This document shows, one piece after another, positions 49,527 to 60,178 of a stretch of 64,000 nucleotides of DNA. The stretch is from Brachyhypopomus gauderio. Lineage: Eukaryota; Chordata; Actinopteri; Gymnotiformes; Hypopomidae. The position numbers and the translations under genes were made by a program. Every line of letters begins with the position of its first letter. The stretch's first letter is position 1. The DNA lies in NCBI RefSeq assembly GCF_052324685.1, contig NW_027506894.1, positions 158,501-222,500 of the forward strand. Reading direction: 5' to 3'. The notes below the pieces were generated by a model. The model had not been told where the DNA came from. It saw only the letters and a list, made by a program, of their open reading frames with translations, and searched no databases.

Positions 49527-50179
49527 CTGAGGACAGACTGCTGCAGGAACAATACCTGAGGACAGACTGCTGTTAATAATAGCCAAAATCTGTACTGTGG
49601 AAAAACCTCTTTAAAAAAGTGGAGGCAGAATATCACAGAGAGAACCTTCATATGGCCCACCACATCCTCCACGTGCGACAGAGTCACAGGCTCAAACCTA
49701 TCAAACACAGCCAGGCAGGGGGCAGAATAAGAGGGGTCAGAGGCAGGAACTGTAATAAGAGCTCTTGCAGTGACAACCTTATCAATAAAGTGCAGAAAAT
49801 GATCACACATATCAGGTGATGCCTCCAAACTGACGGGCTGAGGAGCCTTAAGAACAGAGTCAATCGTTTTAAATAGCACATGAGGATTATGACAGTTTTC
49901 CATAATATTTGACAAATATTCCCTTCTGGTTTCTCTGATAGTGTTCTGGTAAGATCGCTAGCAGTCTTTTAGAAGTTGAAATGAAAACTGCAGTTTGTGT
50001 GTACAACAGTAATTAGTGGTCATGGTTTTTTTTTTGTCTTATTTTAGGTGATAAGCGGATGAAAATGGATTGATTACAAATAACCCGTCTTGAATCCTGA
50101 AGGCTGAAATTCTAATACTAGTTTGCATATCCAGTCTCTGCCTATAGTTAGCCAACTTGGTCCTACTATCTAACATTAC

Positions 50180-50520
50180 TTAGCTTCACCAGGTCTTCCT
50201 CTACAAGTCATCAGACCTCTACAACTGATTCAGAATACAGCACAACTTATTTTCAATCTCCCCAAGTTCTCACATGTGACTCCTCTGCTGCGATCTCTTC
50301 ACTGGCTTCCAGTAGCATCACACATCAGATGTAAAATCTTGATGCTTGGCTACAAAGCCAAAAATGGACTAGCCCCTCCCTACATGAGGTCCATGGTCAA
50401 TGCTCGATCCGTACCACGAGATCTTCGAATCTCAAGCATGGCTTGACTTGAAAGTTCATGCTTAAAGTATCACAGAAGGCAAAATTCAAGACTATTCTCT
50501 GTCCTCTGAGATTGTGAAAC
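50180..50520 (+). mobile_element. LINE ORF2 C-terminal fragment
   Basis: LQLIQNTAQLIFNLPKFSHV, TPLLRSLHWLPVASHIRCKI and NGLAPPYMRSMV form the C-terminal block of an L2/CR1-group LINE. A stop follows at about 50446. No ends or target duplication seen. Confidence 0.7.
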
Positions 50521-50525
50521 TGTAG

Positions 50526-51035
50526 ATGAATGAATGTTTCAATTTATATAGTCCCTTATCAGGATACCCAAGGCGTTTTACAATTGTAAACACAGCTACG
50601 TCACAGACAACCAATCACACACCGGCGAGAAGCGGCAGCAAATTGCGCACAGCGTACTCTCTACCAGGATCCACAGCCCCCTGGGGGACTGAATGGGGTG
50701 CAGGAAGGGGAGATAGGACAGAACCTTGTGGCAGAGCATCATCCACCACTGGGCATACAAGCACACACACTCAGACGACAACTTGTTTTTATTGAACAGA
50801 GAGAGACACAGACACACTCAGGGAGAGACACAGACACACACTCAGGGAGAATTTGTCTGGGATTGCCAATTTACCTAACCTCAATGTTTTTAGACTGTGG
50901 GAGGAAACCAGAGATCCCGGAGAAACCCCACGCAAACACGGGGAGAACATGGAAACTCCACTCAGATAGGGACTTGAACCCAAGACCCCAGTGCTGAGAG
51001 GCAAACGTGCTAACCACCAAGCCACCATGCTGCCC
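50526..51035 (-). mobile_element. tRNA-derived SINE, nearly complete
   Basis: Minus strand: GGGCAGCATGGTGGCTTGGT, box A TGGTGGTTAGCACG, box B GGGTTCAAGTCCC, the body shared with 20590-21060, a (GTGTCTCTCCCTGA) microsatellite (50800-50850), and a tail TATATAAATTGAAACATTCAT. Confidence 0.75.
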
Positions 51036-51109
51036 TAGATTCACCTGTTTGTTGAGTTATTAAATGAGCACTAATACTGCAGATAAAATGTAAATGTGCA
51101 AATGTAAAT

Positions 51110-52175
51110 GTAAATGTTTCTCTTCTGGCTTTCAAGAGAGGCGGTCACACTTTATCTCTGCTCCTGCACTCCCTTCCCTCTTCAGCTAGCTTAGTTTCTT
51201 TGTTTCGCCTTAGTTTCCTGACGTTGTTCCTCGAACTTTAACAGAAAAAAACTTTAAAAGAAAATGGATTTGATCAGGTGGTCTCTCAACGCAATTGGCA
51301 TTATTTTTTCCACTAGGAGTCATGGTGCGGGAGAACCCACATGTCTGGACGGATCGTCCTCATCTGGATATGTGTTTGGCTCATGGGGGACGTGGTGTAG
51401 TTTGTGTCTCGCGTCTCTCTCCCTGGAAGATGTTGAGGACGTGTTCTTATTTGGAACTTTGATCGCGGGGTTTCTGCTGATTGGATTAGGTGTTGCCCTG
51501 GTGTATCAGAAAATTAAAAGAGTGGGGTCAGTTATCGAACGCCCACGCCAAGTGCCCAACTTGATTGATGCGGTGGGTAGAGCTGTCGTGACTGTTAAAA
51601 AGCTGGATTTGATCATGGATGGAATCAATGCTCTACGCATGAAGTTGGATCAGTTGGGAGACCGCTGACTTAAGGGGAGTTTGTGTGTTCAAACACTCAA
51701 GGACGAGCTCCTTGCTAAATTCTTTATTCATTATTATCTGCATTGGCGCCCAAACAAATTTCTCCCAGAAGGTCGTCGTCTTGGTTACCTGCTCCTACCC
51801 CCACACAGAGACTGTCAGAGATGGCTCTCGCCTTCCACCGCAAACTTTGACACAAAGACTGTGCGCCAGGCCTCTGGCCCCCCCCTCCCTCTCTGAATGA
51901 ATCACGCCTCTCACTGCTTACTGTCTGTGTTATCAATGCTGTATGTGCTATGGGGATTTTTTGCATGCACACAGACTGTTGTCCTGTTTGTGAGAATAAT
52001 CTGTGGTCATATTTTTTTGTCTCCTCCTAATGTTATCTCTATGTTTATCCCTAATCTGTACGGCAGCGCCCGAAGCGTGGCCACTCTAGGTTCTCTGTGC
52101 TTTACACCAGGGTCCTGGGGAAACTGAATTTCCCATTCGTGGGATCAATAAAGGTTTATCTTATCTTATCTTATC
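51110..52175 (+). mobile_element. retroposon-like unit ending in a Rex1-type tail
   Basis: A leader (51110-51263), an intact 134-codon ORF, about 460 bp of 3' sequence, then GAATTTCCCATTCGTGGGAT-CAATAAAGG and (TTATC)n at 52150-52175. The tail is the kind recognised by Rex1-like LINE machinery (compare 19598-19650). Boundaries on the 5' side are approximate; AAATG occurs on both sides but is too short to rely on. Confidence 0.5.
51264..51668 (+). CDS. 134-residue predicted single-pass membrane protein, unknown
   Basis: ATG at 51264 in context GAAAATGG; stop TGA at 51666. The sequence starts MDLIRWSLNAIGIIFST, has a Gly/Ser/Trp/Cys segment (about 29-52, SGYVFGSWGTWCSLC), an acidic LEDVEDV (54-60), a clear hydrophobic span at 61-81 (FLFGTLIAGFLLIGLGVALV), a basic stop-transfer YQKIKR and an amphipathic tail with NLIDAVGRAVVTVKKLD and INALRMKLDQLGDR. 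Membrane topology is inferred from hydropathy. I do not recognise the family. Its place between a GC-neutral leader and a LINE-type tail suggests that it rides in a retroposon, though a processed host gene copy is also possible. Confidence 0.5.
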   Translation: MDLIRWSLNAIGIIFSTRSHGAGEPTCLDGSSSSGYVFGSWGTWCSLCLASLSLEDVEDVFLFGTLIAGFLLIGLGVALVYQKIKRVGSVIERPRQVPNLIDAVGRAVVTVKKLDLIMDGINALRMKLDQLGDR

Positions 52176-52849
52176 TTAAATGCAGATAACACTTGTTCTT
52201 GTTCTTAAACCTATGGTTATTTGAGCTTTTTGGCAAAAGTTTAACTACTGTTTAAGTGAGCCTGTTTTAATCAAAACACTAGGTAATGACATTGATTCCT
52301 GTAATTTAGTTGTCAAGCGTATCTTGAATTCTATCCTATCTGTGCTACTATATAGGATGTATTGTGTGAACAGATGCAAAGCACTTTGTAAGTCGCTCTA
52401 GATAAGGGCCCTAAATGTAAAATGTAAAAGGAAATGACTGACGTGACAAGTCAATCTCTTAAACTCTTAATCATATTTGTTTGAGAACTGAAATATCTAC
52501 TGATATAGGCTCAAACGCACGATTGAATGCCTAAACATTGCAAAGCTCTCTACTCAGTTAGCTAGTTAGCATTTGACTTTGACCTGTTGATTCTGTGTGG
52601 GAAATTATGGTGCCTTGTGTGTCAGAGTATTTATCAATTATTCATGAACACAACAGAAAAAGAGTTGGTATAAAAACAAACAGCTCATATTCTAGAGACA
52701 AATCATAAGGTTGTATTTTGTCCATGTAAAATCACATATTTCACCCTGACATATCACATGAGTTCTTAAAGACATCATAGATCAATTAAAACTAGAAAAG
52801 CAAAGTTTGTGAACAAACTTTATCTTGGCTTGACAAAGCAGCTAAAAGG
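52176..52849. other. no gene; short SINE-tail fragment
   Basis: GCACTTTGTAAGTCGCTCTA...CCTAAATGTAAAATGTAAA (52380-52432) is a fish SINE/LINE tail. The remainder is AT-rich unique sequence. Confidence 0.4.
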
Positions 52850-53139
52850 CTGTTATGAATGTTACTGACCTGCTAAATAATGTTAAATGTTAATGTTTTC
52901 ATGTTATCACTGTTAAATGATGTTAAAGGCTGTTTAAATGTTGATAACCTGCTAAATAACATTTAAGGCTGTTTAAATGTTTATATCCTGCTAAATGATG
53001 TTAAAGGTTGTTTTAATGTTATTACTGTAAAATGACTTTAAAGGCTGGTTAAATGTTTATATCCTGCTAAATGATGTTAAAGTTTGTTTTAATGTTATTA
53101 CTGTAAAATGACTTTAAAGGCTGGTTAAATGTTGATAAC
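52850..53139. repeat. ~62-bp minisatellite, left part
   Basis: Copies of CTGCTAAATGATGTTAAAGG...TTTAAATGTT(G/T)ATA, partly with TACTGTAAAATGACTTTAAAGG variants. The array resumes at 53739-53900 after the solo LTR, which inserted into it. Confidence 0.85.
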
Positions 53140-53733
53140 TGTAACGTATTGACCAGACAGAGAAGGATCCAAATGCAGAAGTATACCGCTGTATTTAAAT
53201 GAATCATGTGTACAGAAAACGGCACATGAATCACTAGCAGTAAGATCAGTAGCGATAGCATTTTCTTGGGGTGGTCGGGATCAAGGCTCTCAAGTCTCAC
53301 ACATTGAGCGTGACACACGCATTTGACCGTCTTCACACGCTCACATGCCACACTTCCGAATTCACACGGCGAGAAAAAAAAATCTAGTTTATTTACCTCC
53401 GAACCCCCCCCCCCCCCGTTTAACAATTAACGTTCGCCACCCCCCGTCAACAACTCTCACACTCTGACATGAATTCAAAACTTGAGAGCCCTGGTCGGGA
53501 TGGTCCAAGGTCTTAACGGGAGAGCAGAACCCAGGAGACGAGGACTGGGGAGTGAACAAGGGTCAGAACACAGGAGATCAAACAGACAGTTGAAACGCTC
53601 GGTACGTGGAATAAGTCAACAATACTTCACGACTAAGACGTGGTGGGGAAGGTGTATAAGTATGACAAAAAAGGGGTGTGGTGATTAGTGACAGGTGAGT
53701 CTGGTAGGGACAGTTCAGGTGGCATTCCTTACA
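53140..53733 (-). mobile_element. solo LTR related to the gypsy at 29550, carrying a MITE
   Basis: Aligns throughout with 29550-29943 (GACCAGACAGAGAAGGATCC, GGTCAGAACACAGGAGA, GGTGTATAAGT, TTCAGGTGGCATTCCTTACA) apart from the 212-bp insert. Flanked by ATAAC/GTAAC. Solo LTRs arise by recombination between the two LTRs of an element. Confidence 0.85.
53282..53493. mobile_element. 212-bp hAT MITE inside the solo LTR
   Basis: Ends CAAGGCTCTCAAGT and (rc) CAGGGCTCTCAAGT; exact 8-bp duplication GTCGGGAT at 53274-53281 and 53494-53501. Contains a C14 run. Related to 39767-40095. Confidence 0.9.
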
Positions 53734-53738
53734 GTAAC

Positions 53739-54037
53739 CTGTTAAATGATGGTTAAGGTTTAAATGTTAACACTGTTGAATGAGGTTAAGTCCTGCTGAA
53801 ATGTAAATGTGAAATAATGTTGAAATGCTGAAATAGGCTATTTTAAGCTGAAAACACAATAAAAGGCTGTTTGTTATGGTTGATTACCTGGTCAATTATG
53901 AGGAATGATGATAAATGTTGTTGGGTATTATGGATCGCTATTAGGATTACTGTTCCTACTGTTAAAAGTTCGTTTAGATATTAGGGTGGTGGTTGTTGAG
54001 GGGGTATTTGCCTGTGGGGGTAATTACTGTTTAGGGG
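53739..54037. repeat. minisatellite, right part, then unique sequence
   Basis: Degenerate CTGTTAAATGATGGTTAAGG / TGAAATGTAAATG units to about 53900, then AT-rich sequence ending in the target duplicate CAATTGAC (54038-54045). Confidence 0.6.
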
Positions 54038-54045
54038 CAATTGAC

Positions 54046-54856
54046 CATACCTGTCAAGTTTTGTATTTAAAAATACGGGACATTTCCCGTATATGACGTA
54101 ATCGCCTAATTTGCATAATCAGTTATTTGCATATAGCTGCAATCGAGGCTGTAGGAGAAACGAAAACATCTTTGGAGTGGCAAAAAGTGAAGAAAAAACA
54201 CCCCAAATATGTTTTGAACTACAAATGAATAAAAAAATTTATATTTTCTAGTGGTATTTCTAGCTACAAATGGGGACATCTCCTGGGCATATTTCTGTGC
54301 CTTTAGCCCCCGTTTGTGCTTGGCAGATTGTTCGTGCTGACGGACATCGTTCCTTCCCCCATGAGAGACACTAAAATCACAGCTACATATCTTACAGAAT
54401 GAGTAGCTATGCCCCTTCATGCTCCTCTTTAGGAAAGTAAATTCCCTGTCCCATTCGTCAAGGTACTTACACGTACGCTTAGCTTTTTAGGCAGGACTGC
54501 CTTCTCTCGTTAAACCCATCTTTGATTTGTTGTTCCAGGTTTGCTCCCACTGTCGACACTAAACCCGCGAGTTTTTAATTAATTAATTTTTTTTAAGCAT
54601 TCACGTGCCGCTCCAAACAGAATTCTGTCACTAGCCTCGCGAGAACTGCTACCTGCAGTAGTCTGGGTGGGTAGCAGTTCTCGCGAGGCTAGTGACAGAA
54701 TTCTGTTTGGAGCGGCACATGAATGCTTTAAAAAAATTAAAATTGAAAACTGAAAATACGGGACAAATACGGGAAAATAAAAATACGGGACGACGCCGGG
54801 ACAGAGCGGTAAAATACGGGACTGTCCCGGCCAAAACGGGACACTTGACAGGTATG
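54046..54856 (-). mobile_element. 811-bp hAT element with BED-like finger and internal palindrome
   Basis: Ends CATACCTGTCAAGTTTTGTA and (rc) CATACCTGTCAAGTGTCCCG; exact 8-bp duplication CAATTGAC (54038-54045, 54857-54864). Near the right end is a near-perfect palindrome with ~60-bp arms (about 54592-54650 and 54672-54732). One zinc-finger fragment is coded; the transposase core is absent. Confidence 0.9.
54106..54420 (-). pseudogene. hAT zinc-finger N-terminal fragment
   Basis: SYSFCKICSCDFSVSHGGRN and DVRQHEQSAKHKRG form the CxxC...H...H finger found at the N terminus of a fish/vertebrate hAT group. The frame then runs into unrelated hydrophobic sequence. Without the catalytic domain it cannot transpose, but it retains a DNA-binding module. 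Confidence 0.7.
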
Positions 54857-54864
54857 CAATTGAC

Positions 54865-55731
54865 TGGTGTAGTTGATTCTGATGTTTTTGATGTTGGGGC
54901 ATCAGCTATTGAGTCATTTCAAAGTTTCATCACTGCATCTTGAAAATTAAGGCAGTTATGAAATCAATGGTTCCCTATGGGAGGATGGAGGGATGAATGA
55001 AATGATACAAGGGGAGGATAGACAAATGGCATCGTTCATTCTCTGATTCGTTCACTGAACGTACTGTCACCCAGAGAACTGTTGCTAAGGAGGTGATTCA
55101 CGTTTGCGCTGCCACTCACTCACATTTTCTTTTTGATTGCACATTTAAGTTGAGATTTTCATCTGAATGTGCAGTTTTTATCTTAATGTTGCTGTTAATT
55201 TAATATTTATTTTGCACTCAGTTGTAGGTTAGTTCATACTTATTTTTTGTATTATGTTACAGTGATACTGCGAAACTTTGCATTTCAGCTTTTGTGAATT
55301 CACTCTTTCACGGGTTTTTTTAAAGATATTAATGGGAAAAATAATTTGTGGGTCTTCACTTTTTCGCCGGTTGTCTGCGGAATTCGATCGGCGGAAAAAA
55401 TATATATTTTATGATTTTTTACATGACAAAATCCCAAAATGTATAAAAATATATTATAAGTATTAATTCTAACAAATAACAAGGAGTGTTATAAATAATA
55501 AAATAGTACGAATTTCAGTAAATAGTGCATATTTACTCTTGGAAACGAGAACCAGCATTACTTGCCTGAGACGCTACTCGCCTACATGAGATTTTATACA
55601 ACATGACTGGTTGCTCGCTGGACAAGCAATACACTTCCGTAATTATGTCTATCAGATTGCAACTGAAATCATTTCAGTTTCATCAGGTAGGATGACTTGC
55701 TGATTTGTTCATGGTATATTTTGTATGATGA
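54865..55731. other. no recognised gene
   Basis: AT-rich sequence; no coding frame or repeat identified. It ends with the target duplicate CTACAAAT (55732-55739). Confidence 0.4.
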
Positions 55732-55962
55732 CTACAAATTAGGGGTGTGTGATATGACGATATAAAATCATGAATGGCGATGACAAGTAGAGAATCGCAG
55801 GCGATCTACCAAATTAGAGAAATCGTATAGATCACCTTTGCCAATCAGCGCAATGACTTTTTTTAATGCCGGTTCCCGCCGATGCGGCTGACGTAGGACT
55901 GAGCAATCACAGCGAACTGTGCGTCTTCCATGCCTCCATGTTGTGTTTGTAAAAACTAAAAG

Positions 55963-56200
55963 TGGACAACGACGGCTGAAAGCCAAACCGAGGAGCTGGT
56001 AACTAAGAGGAAATCCACCTCTGTAATATGGAATTGGTTCGGATTTTCTTCCACTGACCAAGACCAAACTTCAGCGATATATAAAGTGTGCAAAGAACAT
56101 GTAAAAACGTCCGATGCCAGTACAACAAATTTATTCAATCACTTGAGACATAGGCATCCCAAGGAATATGCCGAAAGTGAAACAATGCAGGCAGCGGGGG
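55963..56200 (+). pseudogene. BED-type (ZBED) transposase N-terminal remnant
   Basis: The frame reads TAESQTEELVTKRKSTSVIW, NWFGFSSTDQDQTSAIYKVC and STTNLFNHLRHRHPKEYAES, a BED finger with the C-terminal HLxxRH pair. The expected initiator ATG reads GTG/TGG in the right position and the first zinc Cys is Tyr (IYKVC instead of ICKVC), so the finger is damaged. The dimerisation/DDE part has been deleted. Confidence 0.75.
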
Positions 56201-56570
56201 CAGCCACCTCACAAGCTGCGGCCTCTGTGGTTTATACTTTCACGAGTGACTGTAGCGCACGACTCCGCACACCTCACGCGAACCCCCGCGAATGGCGGAA
56301 GCGTTCATACAGGTACTTAAACTTGCCACGTCACTCCGCGTTCTTTGCAGTGTTGTCCGAAACAATATGTGGTAGTATAAAGAAACACCCCTCAAAAACA
56401 GGAAGGAACATTTACCTGACAAATTTTAATGTTGCTTTGTGTTTCAGGTTTGAAAAGTGCTGGAATTTAGGTCAAAGTACTTGAAAATGCTTGAAATTGT
56501 AACTACTTCGTTTCACAACAAATATCTGTCTGACTGAACAGTTCTCTTGTATTATGTTAACAAATATGAG

Positions 56571-57980
56571 TGTAGGTACCATGCTAAACCAACAGGTGGC
56601 AGTACCACTGGCAACACATTGAACAAGCTTGCTTTGACGGAAGTAAGGGTGTGTCTACAGTTCAGGTGTTTAAATACCCTGAACAGCCATTCATCTCTCT
56701 CTCTCTGGTTTGACCGACACATAGGTTAGACCTATTAAAGAGAGGCTCTGTAATTTCTCTCTCTCTGGTTTGACTACAGTGAGGTTAGACCTATTAAAGA
56801 GAGGCTCCGCCTTTTCTCTCTCTGGTTTTCTTTGAGAACTCCCGAACTTTGCAACGACTAACAGCAAACAGCTGAGAGTCGTATTACTTAATTAACGAGC
56901 CCGAGTTATGGTGCAAACCAGCAACCAATCAACGTTACCGCGACAACAGATTCACCGAACTACTTCAAGCAAGCTTGTTAACGCGGCCACACGGACTGAA
57001 ACAACGGCGATCAATTCCCTATCTGTAAACCGTGAACGAGACTCTCATTCCTGGACTTTATATCCAGAAGGACGATTCCCAGCACACCTGGATGACATCG
57101 CCTTAATCAACGAGAAACCTGTGGTGGAAATTCCCTCCTAATTCCAGGAGTATTCAGAGAGGACGACGAAACCACCCAAAAATCTTCAACACGTGAGACT
57201 CTTATCGCTGGGCTTAGTTTAATAAATGGGCATAGTTACTTGAACTGCAGACTTATCTAAGTTTAACTAAAACCTTCTCAGTGTTTTGTGTTCAACTTTG
57301 TTTAAATAGTCTTCATCAAGATTTGTATATACAAAGTTCTCTTTGCTGTGCATGCCACCATCTTTTATTTATCTGATTAACTGACAACTTGTAGTGTTCC
57401 CCATTCTCAGACACACCACATAAATTTTTAGTTATTAAGCCAACTCCATTACACTTTGTTCTGACCACGTTGGAATAAACCAGCTGAGCTCATTAACATA
57501 CAGTCGCGATGCTCTACTGTTTAAAGTCGGTGCCATTTTAGTTGCTTTGTTCTCCATAGGAGAACTGAAACTACAACCCCCACCTCCTCACAGGTGCACA
57601 AGCGCGTGCACACATTTACTCTCCTCCCCTTTTTACACACACACACACACACACACTAGATACCCAGTCTTCACTGTAAATATACTGATCCTTGTTGATG
57701 CTGTTTGTTTTAGAATAGTTGTTTTAAATAAATGTATCATTTATTTTCACCAAATTGTCTGTGTTGATGTCATTCAAAAGTGGTTGTTGCCAAAACCTCC
57801 AAAGAATTCATAGTTGAATCCTTCAGATACCAAACCATTAATTACCTTTAGTTGATAACTAAACTTGTGGTTCTGGTATAATTAGAATATGAGACTGATT
57901 CTAAATTAATGAGACTGATTAATAATTGAGGTAAAACAAATTATATCTACTTTAAAGGATTAGTAGGTGAAACTCCTACA
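56571..57980. mobile_element. 1410-bp solo-LTR-like insertion
   Basis: Begins TGTAGGTACC and ends AACTCCTACA (TGTAGG...CCTACA inverted ends). It interrupts sequence that is continuous in the copy at ~520 (CGTTAACAAATACGAG...). Flanked by TGAG / CGAG. It contains a ~68-bp tandem duplication (56690-56830, TCTCTCTGGTTTGAC...GACCTATTAAAGAGAGGCTC), a CA microsatellite (57635-57658) and AATAAA signals (57222, 57726). A frame MVQTSNQSTLPRQQI...(56908-57141) has no recognised homology. Confidence 0.65.
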
Positions 57981-58330
57981 CGAGCCTCTTGTAATTCCAG
58001 GACGAAACAAGAGAGAACGTGAAGACGTTAAGAATGGGCGTTTTGAAAATAAACAACCATTAAATAATGTGATAAAAAAGCGAATTATTTTGAATAATTT
58101 CTACTATATGTATAAATATTTAACTTAAGTTTAACGTGCTGGGAAATATTGTATATTTAGTGCAATAGTGCACTTTATCAGTGTCACTCATTAAAATCTG
58201 CTTAGAAAGAAAGCGTTGTAGCCCCCCATTTTTTTTTATAGAATTTTGTGATACAAAATCAAAATCGTGATTTTATGCAAAAATATCGTGCTAAATTTTT
58301 TTTCCCATATCACCCACCCCTACTACAAAT

Positions 58331-59092
58331 ACATCTGTTCCACATTGTTGACCATGGTTTGGACAACACGGGTTAAATGCTGCCATCTAGTGTTCATGTA
58401 GGGTATTCTACTGTTAATAATATGGCATTATTAATGAACAGTAAACTTGTTCGAGGGGTTTAGGGGCCGTGGTGATGCCCATTATGCCCGATAAGACCAG
58501 GCAGTGTCCGTCAGGAGGGTGGACGCTGAAACGCTGCATCAGACAGCTGAAGAAGAGGAAGAGCTCCAAACACACCATCTGCACACCTGGACAGGTGCGC
58601 TTACCTGTCAGAACACAGGATGTCACAGAGAGTCAGGGCCTCTAACCCAGACACGTAGAGTAACACTCGCCATCCCTTACCACTACTTAACACACACAAC
58701 ACTAACTGTCCCTGACCACCACTTCTTTGTTGCAAAATCATCAATTACATCATCATATGAAATCTGTTGTGCAACTGTATGATTGACACGTCCATAACAC
58801 TGTTGTCATCATTGCAAAAAACTAAACCGCATTTAGTTCTCTATGGCACATCTATTCTAAAGAAATGATCTTATCTCATAATTTAAACAACCCCAGTTGG
58901 ACTTACGCCAAAGTCAGTGCTGGTGCATTGCGGTATTGCAAGTGTAGCTTTTCTTTCCTGCACCTCGTGCAGCGGATAAATAAGAGAATAAAATACACAG
59001 TAAATGATAGAAATGGAAGGACAGTACAGTGTAGAAATAGGAAAATGTGCAAATGAGAGCTGTAATGAACAGAGGTGTAAAGTAAAGTAAAG
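58331..59092. other. no recognised gene
   Basis: 58500-58605 contains a frame with AETLHQTAEEEEELQTHHLH before a GT that could be a donor, but no acceptor or family match supports an exon. The rest is AT-rich. Confidence 0.3.
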
Positions 59093-59538
59093 TGTGGAGT
59101 GCAAGGACAGACACCTGGAGATCAGGCTGTGAATGAGGATCCATACGCAGAGTGTGCAAGCAGAGGTGCTTTAATTAAAGGAAGACTAAATACACAGAGG
59201 CCACAGAGAGGGGAGAGACAGGCCACGGGTAGGCAGGACACCAACAGCCAGGTCAGAGGACTCGGGTGAGGTCAGGCAGAAGTACTGGAGGGCTAGACAG
59301 GGGCAGAAGACAAAACCAGAACGAGATCAACGAGCACCAGAAAGACAATCAGAAAATTAACTTGGAATACGCTCAGTAGTCTCTCATAAAGAGATGGCAA
59401 TACTTCTCAAAGTAGGGCTGGAGGAGACAGGCTTTAGTACTGGTTCTAATTAACACTGACAGAAAACAGCTGATTCCTAAAACTCCGGTGATTGTGACCT
59501 CTGGTGGCGGACGGAGGTAGTGACTCCAGGTCCGACAC
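59093..59538 (-). repeat. solo-LTR-like sequence
   Basis: The minus strand begins TGTCGGACCTGGAGTCACTA and ends CTTGCACTCCACA (TG...CA). The opening resembles the LTR-like starts at 27556 and 38440. No target duplication was found, so ends are approximate. Confidence 0.45.
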
Positions 59539-59539
59539 A

Positions 59540-60178
59540 GTTTGATGTGCTGGATGGTCCTGATTCTGATTCAGGACCTGGATGACTTGTGGATAGAAGT
59601 TCCTCCTTACCCTCTGTGTTTGCGTTATGGAGTGAAGGCTCTGGGAGAAGAGGCCGTTGTTGGGATGGCTGAAGCCTGCGAGATGTGGACTCAGAGGAAC
59701 TTGAAGCTGTCTCCTCTTCCCACTGCGGCTCCACTGATCCAGACGGGGTGGTGGTTCCTCTCCTGCTTCTTACTACAGTCCATCAGCTGCTTTGCCTTGC
59801 TGACGTTTAGGAGGAGATTATTATCCTGGCACCAGAGCCCCAGGTGTTTAGTCTCCTCCAGGTAGGCCTCGTCTTTACCATCTGAGATCAGGCCCACCAG
59901 AATGGTGTCATCAGTAAACGTGATGTTGGTGGTGGAGCTGGAAGTGGCCACACTAAGCCCAGGTGTACAGTGAGTACAGCAGGGGTCTCAGGACACATCC
60001 CTGGAGGGCTCCAGTGCTGAGGGTGTGGGTGGGGGAGACATGTTTGCCTACCCGTACTGCTTGGGGTCTGGCTGTCAGGAAGTTGGAGATCACAGGGATG
60101 ATGAAGTCCTGGATCTTCCAACTTGGTGGAGAGTTTAGGGGGGATAATAGAGCTAGATGATGAGCTGTAGTAAAACAA
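59540..60178 (-). mobile_element. Rex1-like LINE reverse transcriptase fragment (broken)
   Basis: Minus-strand NITFTDDTILVGLISDGKDE, YLEETKHLGLWCQDNNLLLN and VGRGDSFKFLG are the catalytic (A/T)DD block and following segment of Rex1/CR1-group polymerases. The N-terminal side (60178-59940) and C-terminal side (59700-59540) lie in other frames. Confidence 0.7.

Larger units (their letters stand above)
45845..49990 (-). mobile_element. L2-type LINE interrupted by the single-ORF LTR element
   Basis: Minus-strand L2 pieces occur on both sides of the LTR element at 47091-49526: polymerase and C terminus at 45845-47090, and the upstream linker/polymerase start at 49527-49990. The target duplication CTGAG (47086-47090 and 49527-49531) marks the insertion. 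Many stops and frameshifts make it older than the LTR element. Confidence 0.8.
55740..58322 (+). mobile_element. hAT element with BED finger, split by an LTR-like insert
   Basis: Ends TAGGGGTGTGTGATATG and (rc) TAGGGGTGGGTGATATG; exact 8-bp duplication CTACAAAT (55732-55739, 58323-58330). Without the insert at 56571-57980 it is 1173 bp. The interior after the finger matches 28206-28420 and, inverted, about 361-800. Confidence 0.92.

Noticed and set aside
58504..58782. Possible coding exon with AETLHQTAEEEEELQTHH
   Set aside because: No convincing acceptor, no recognised domain, and competing frames look equally good.
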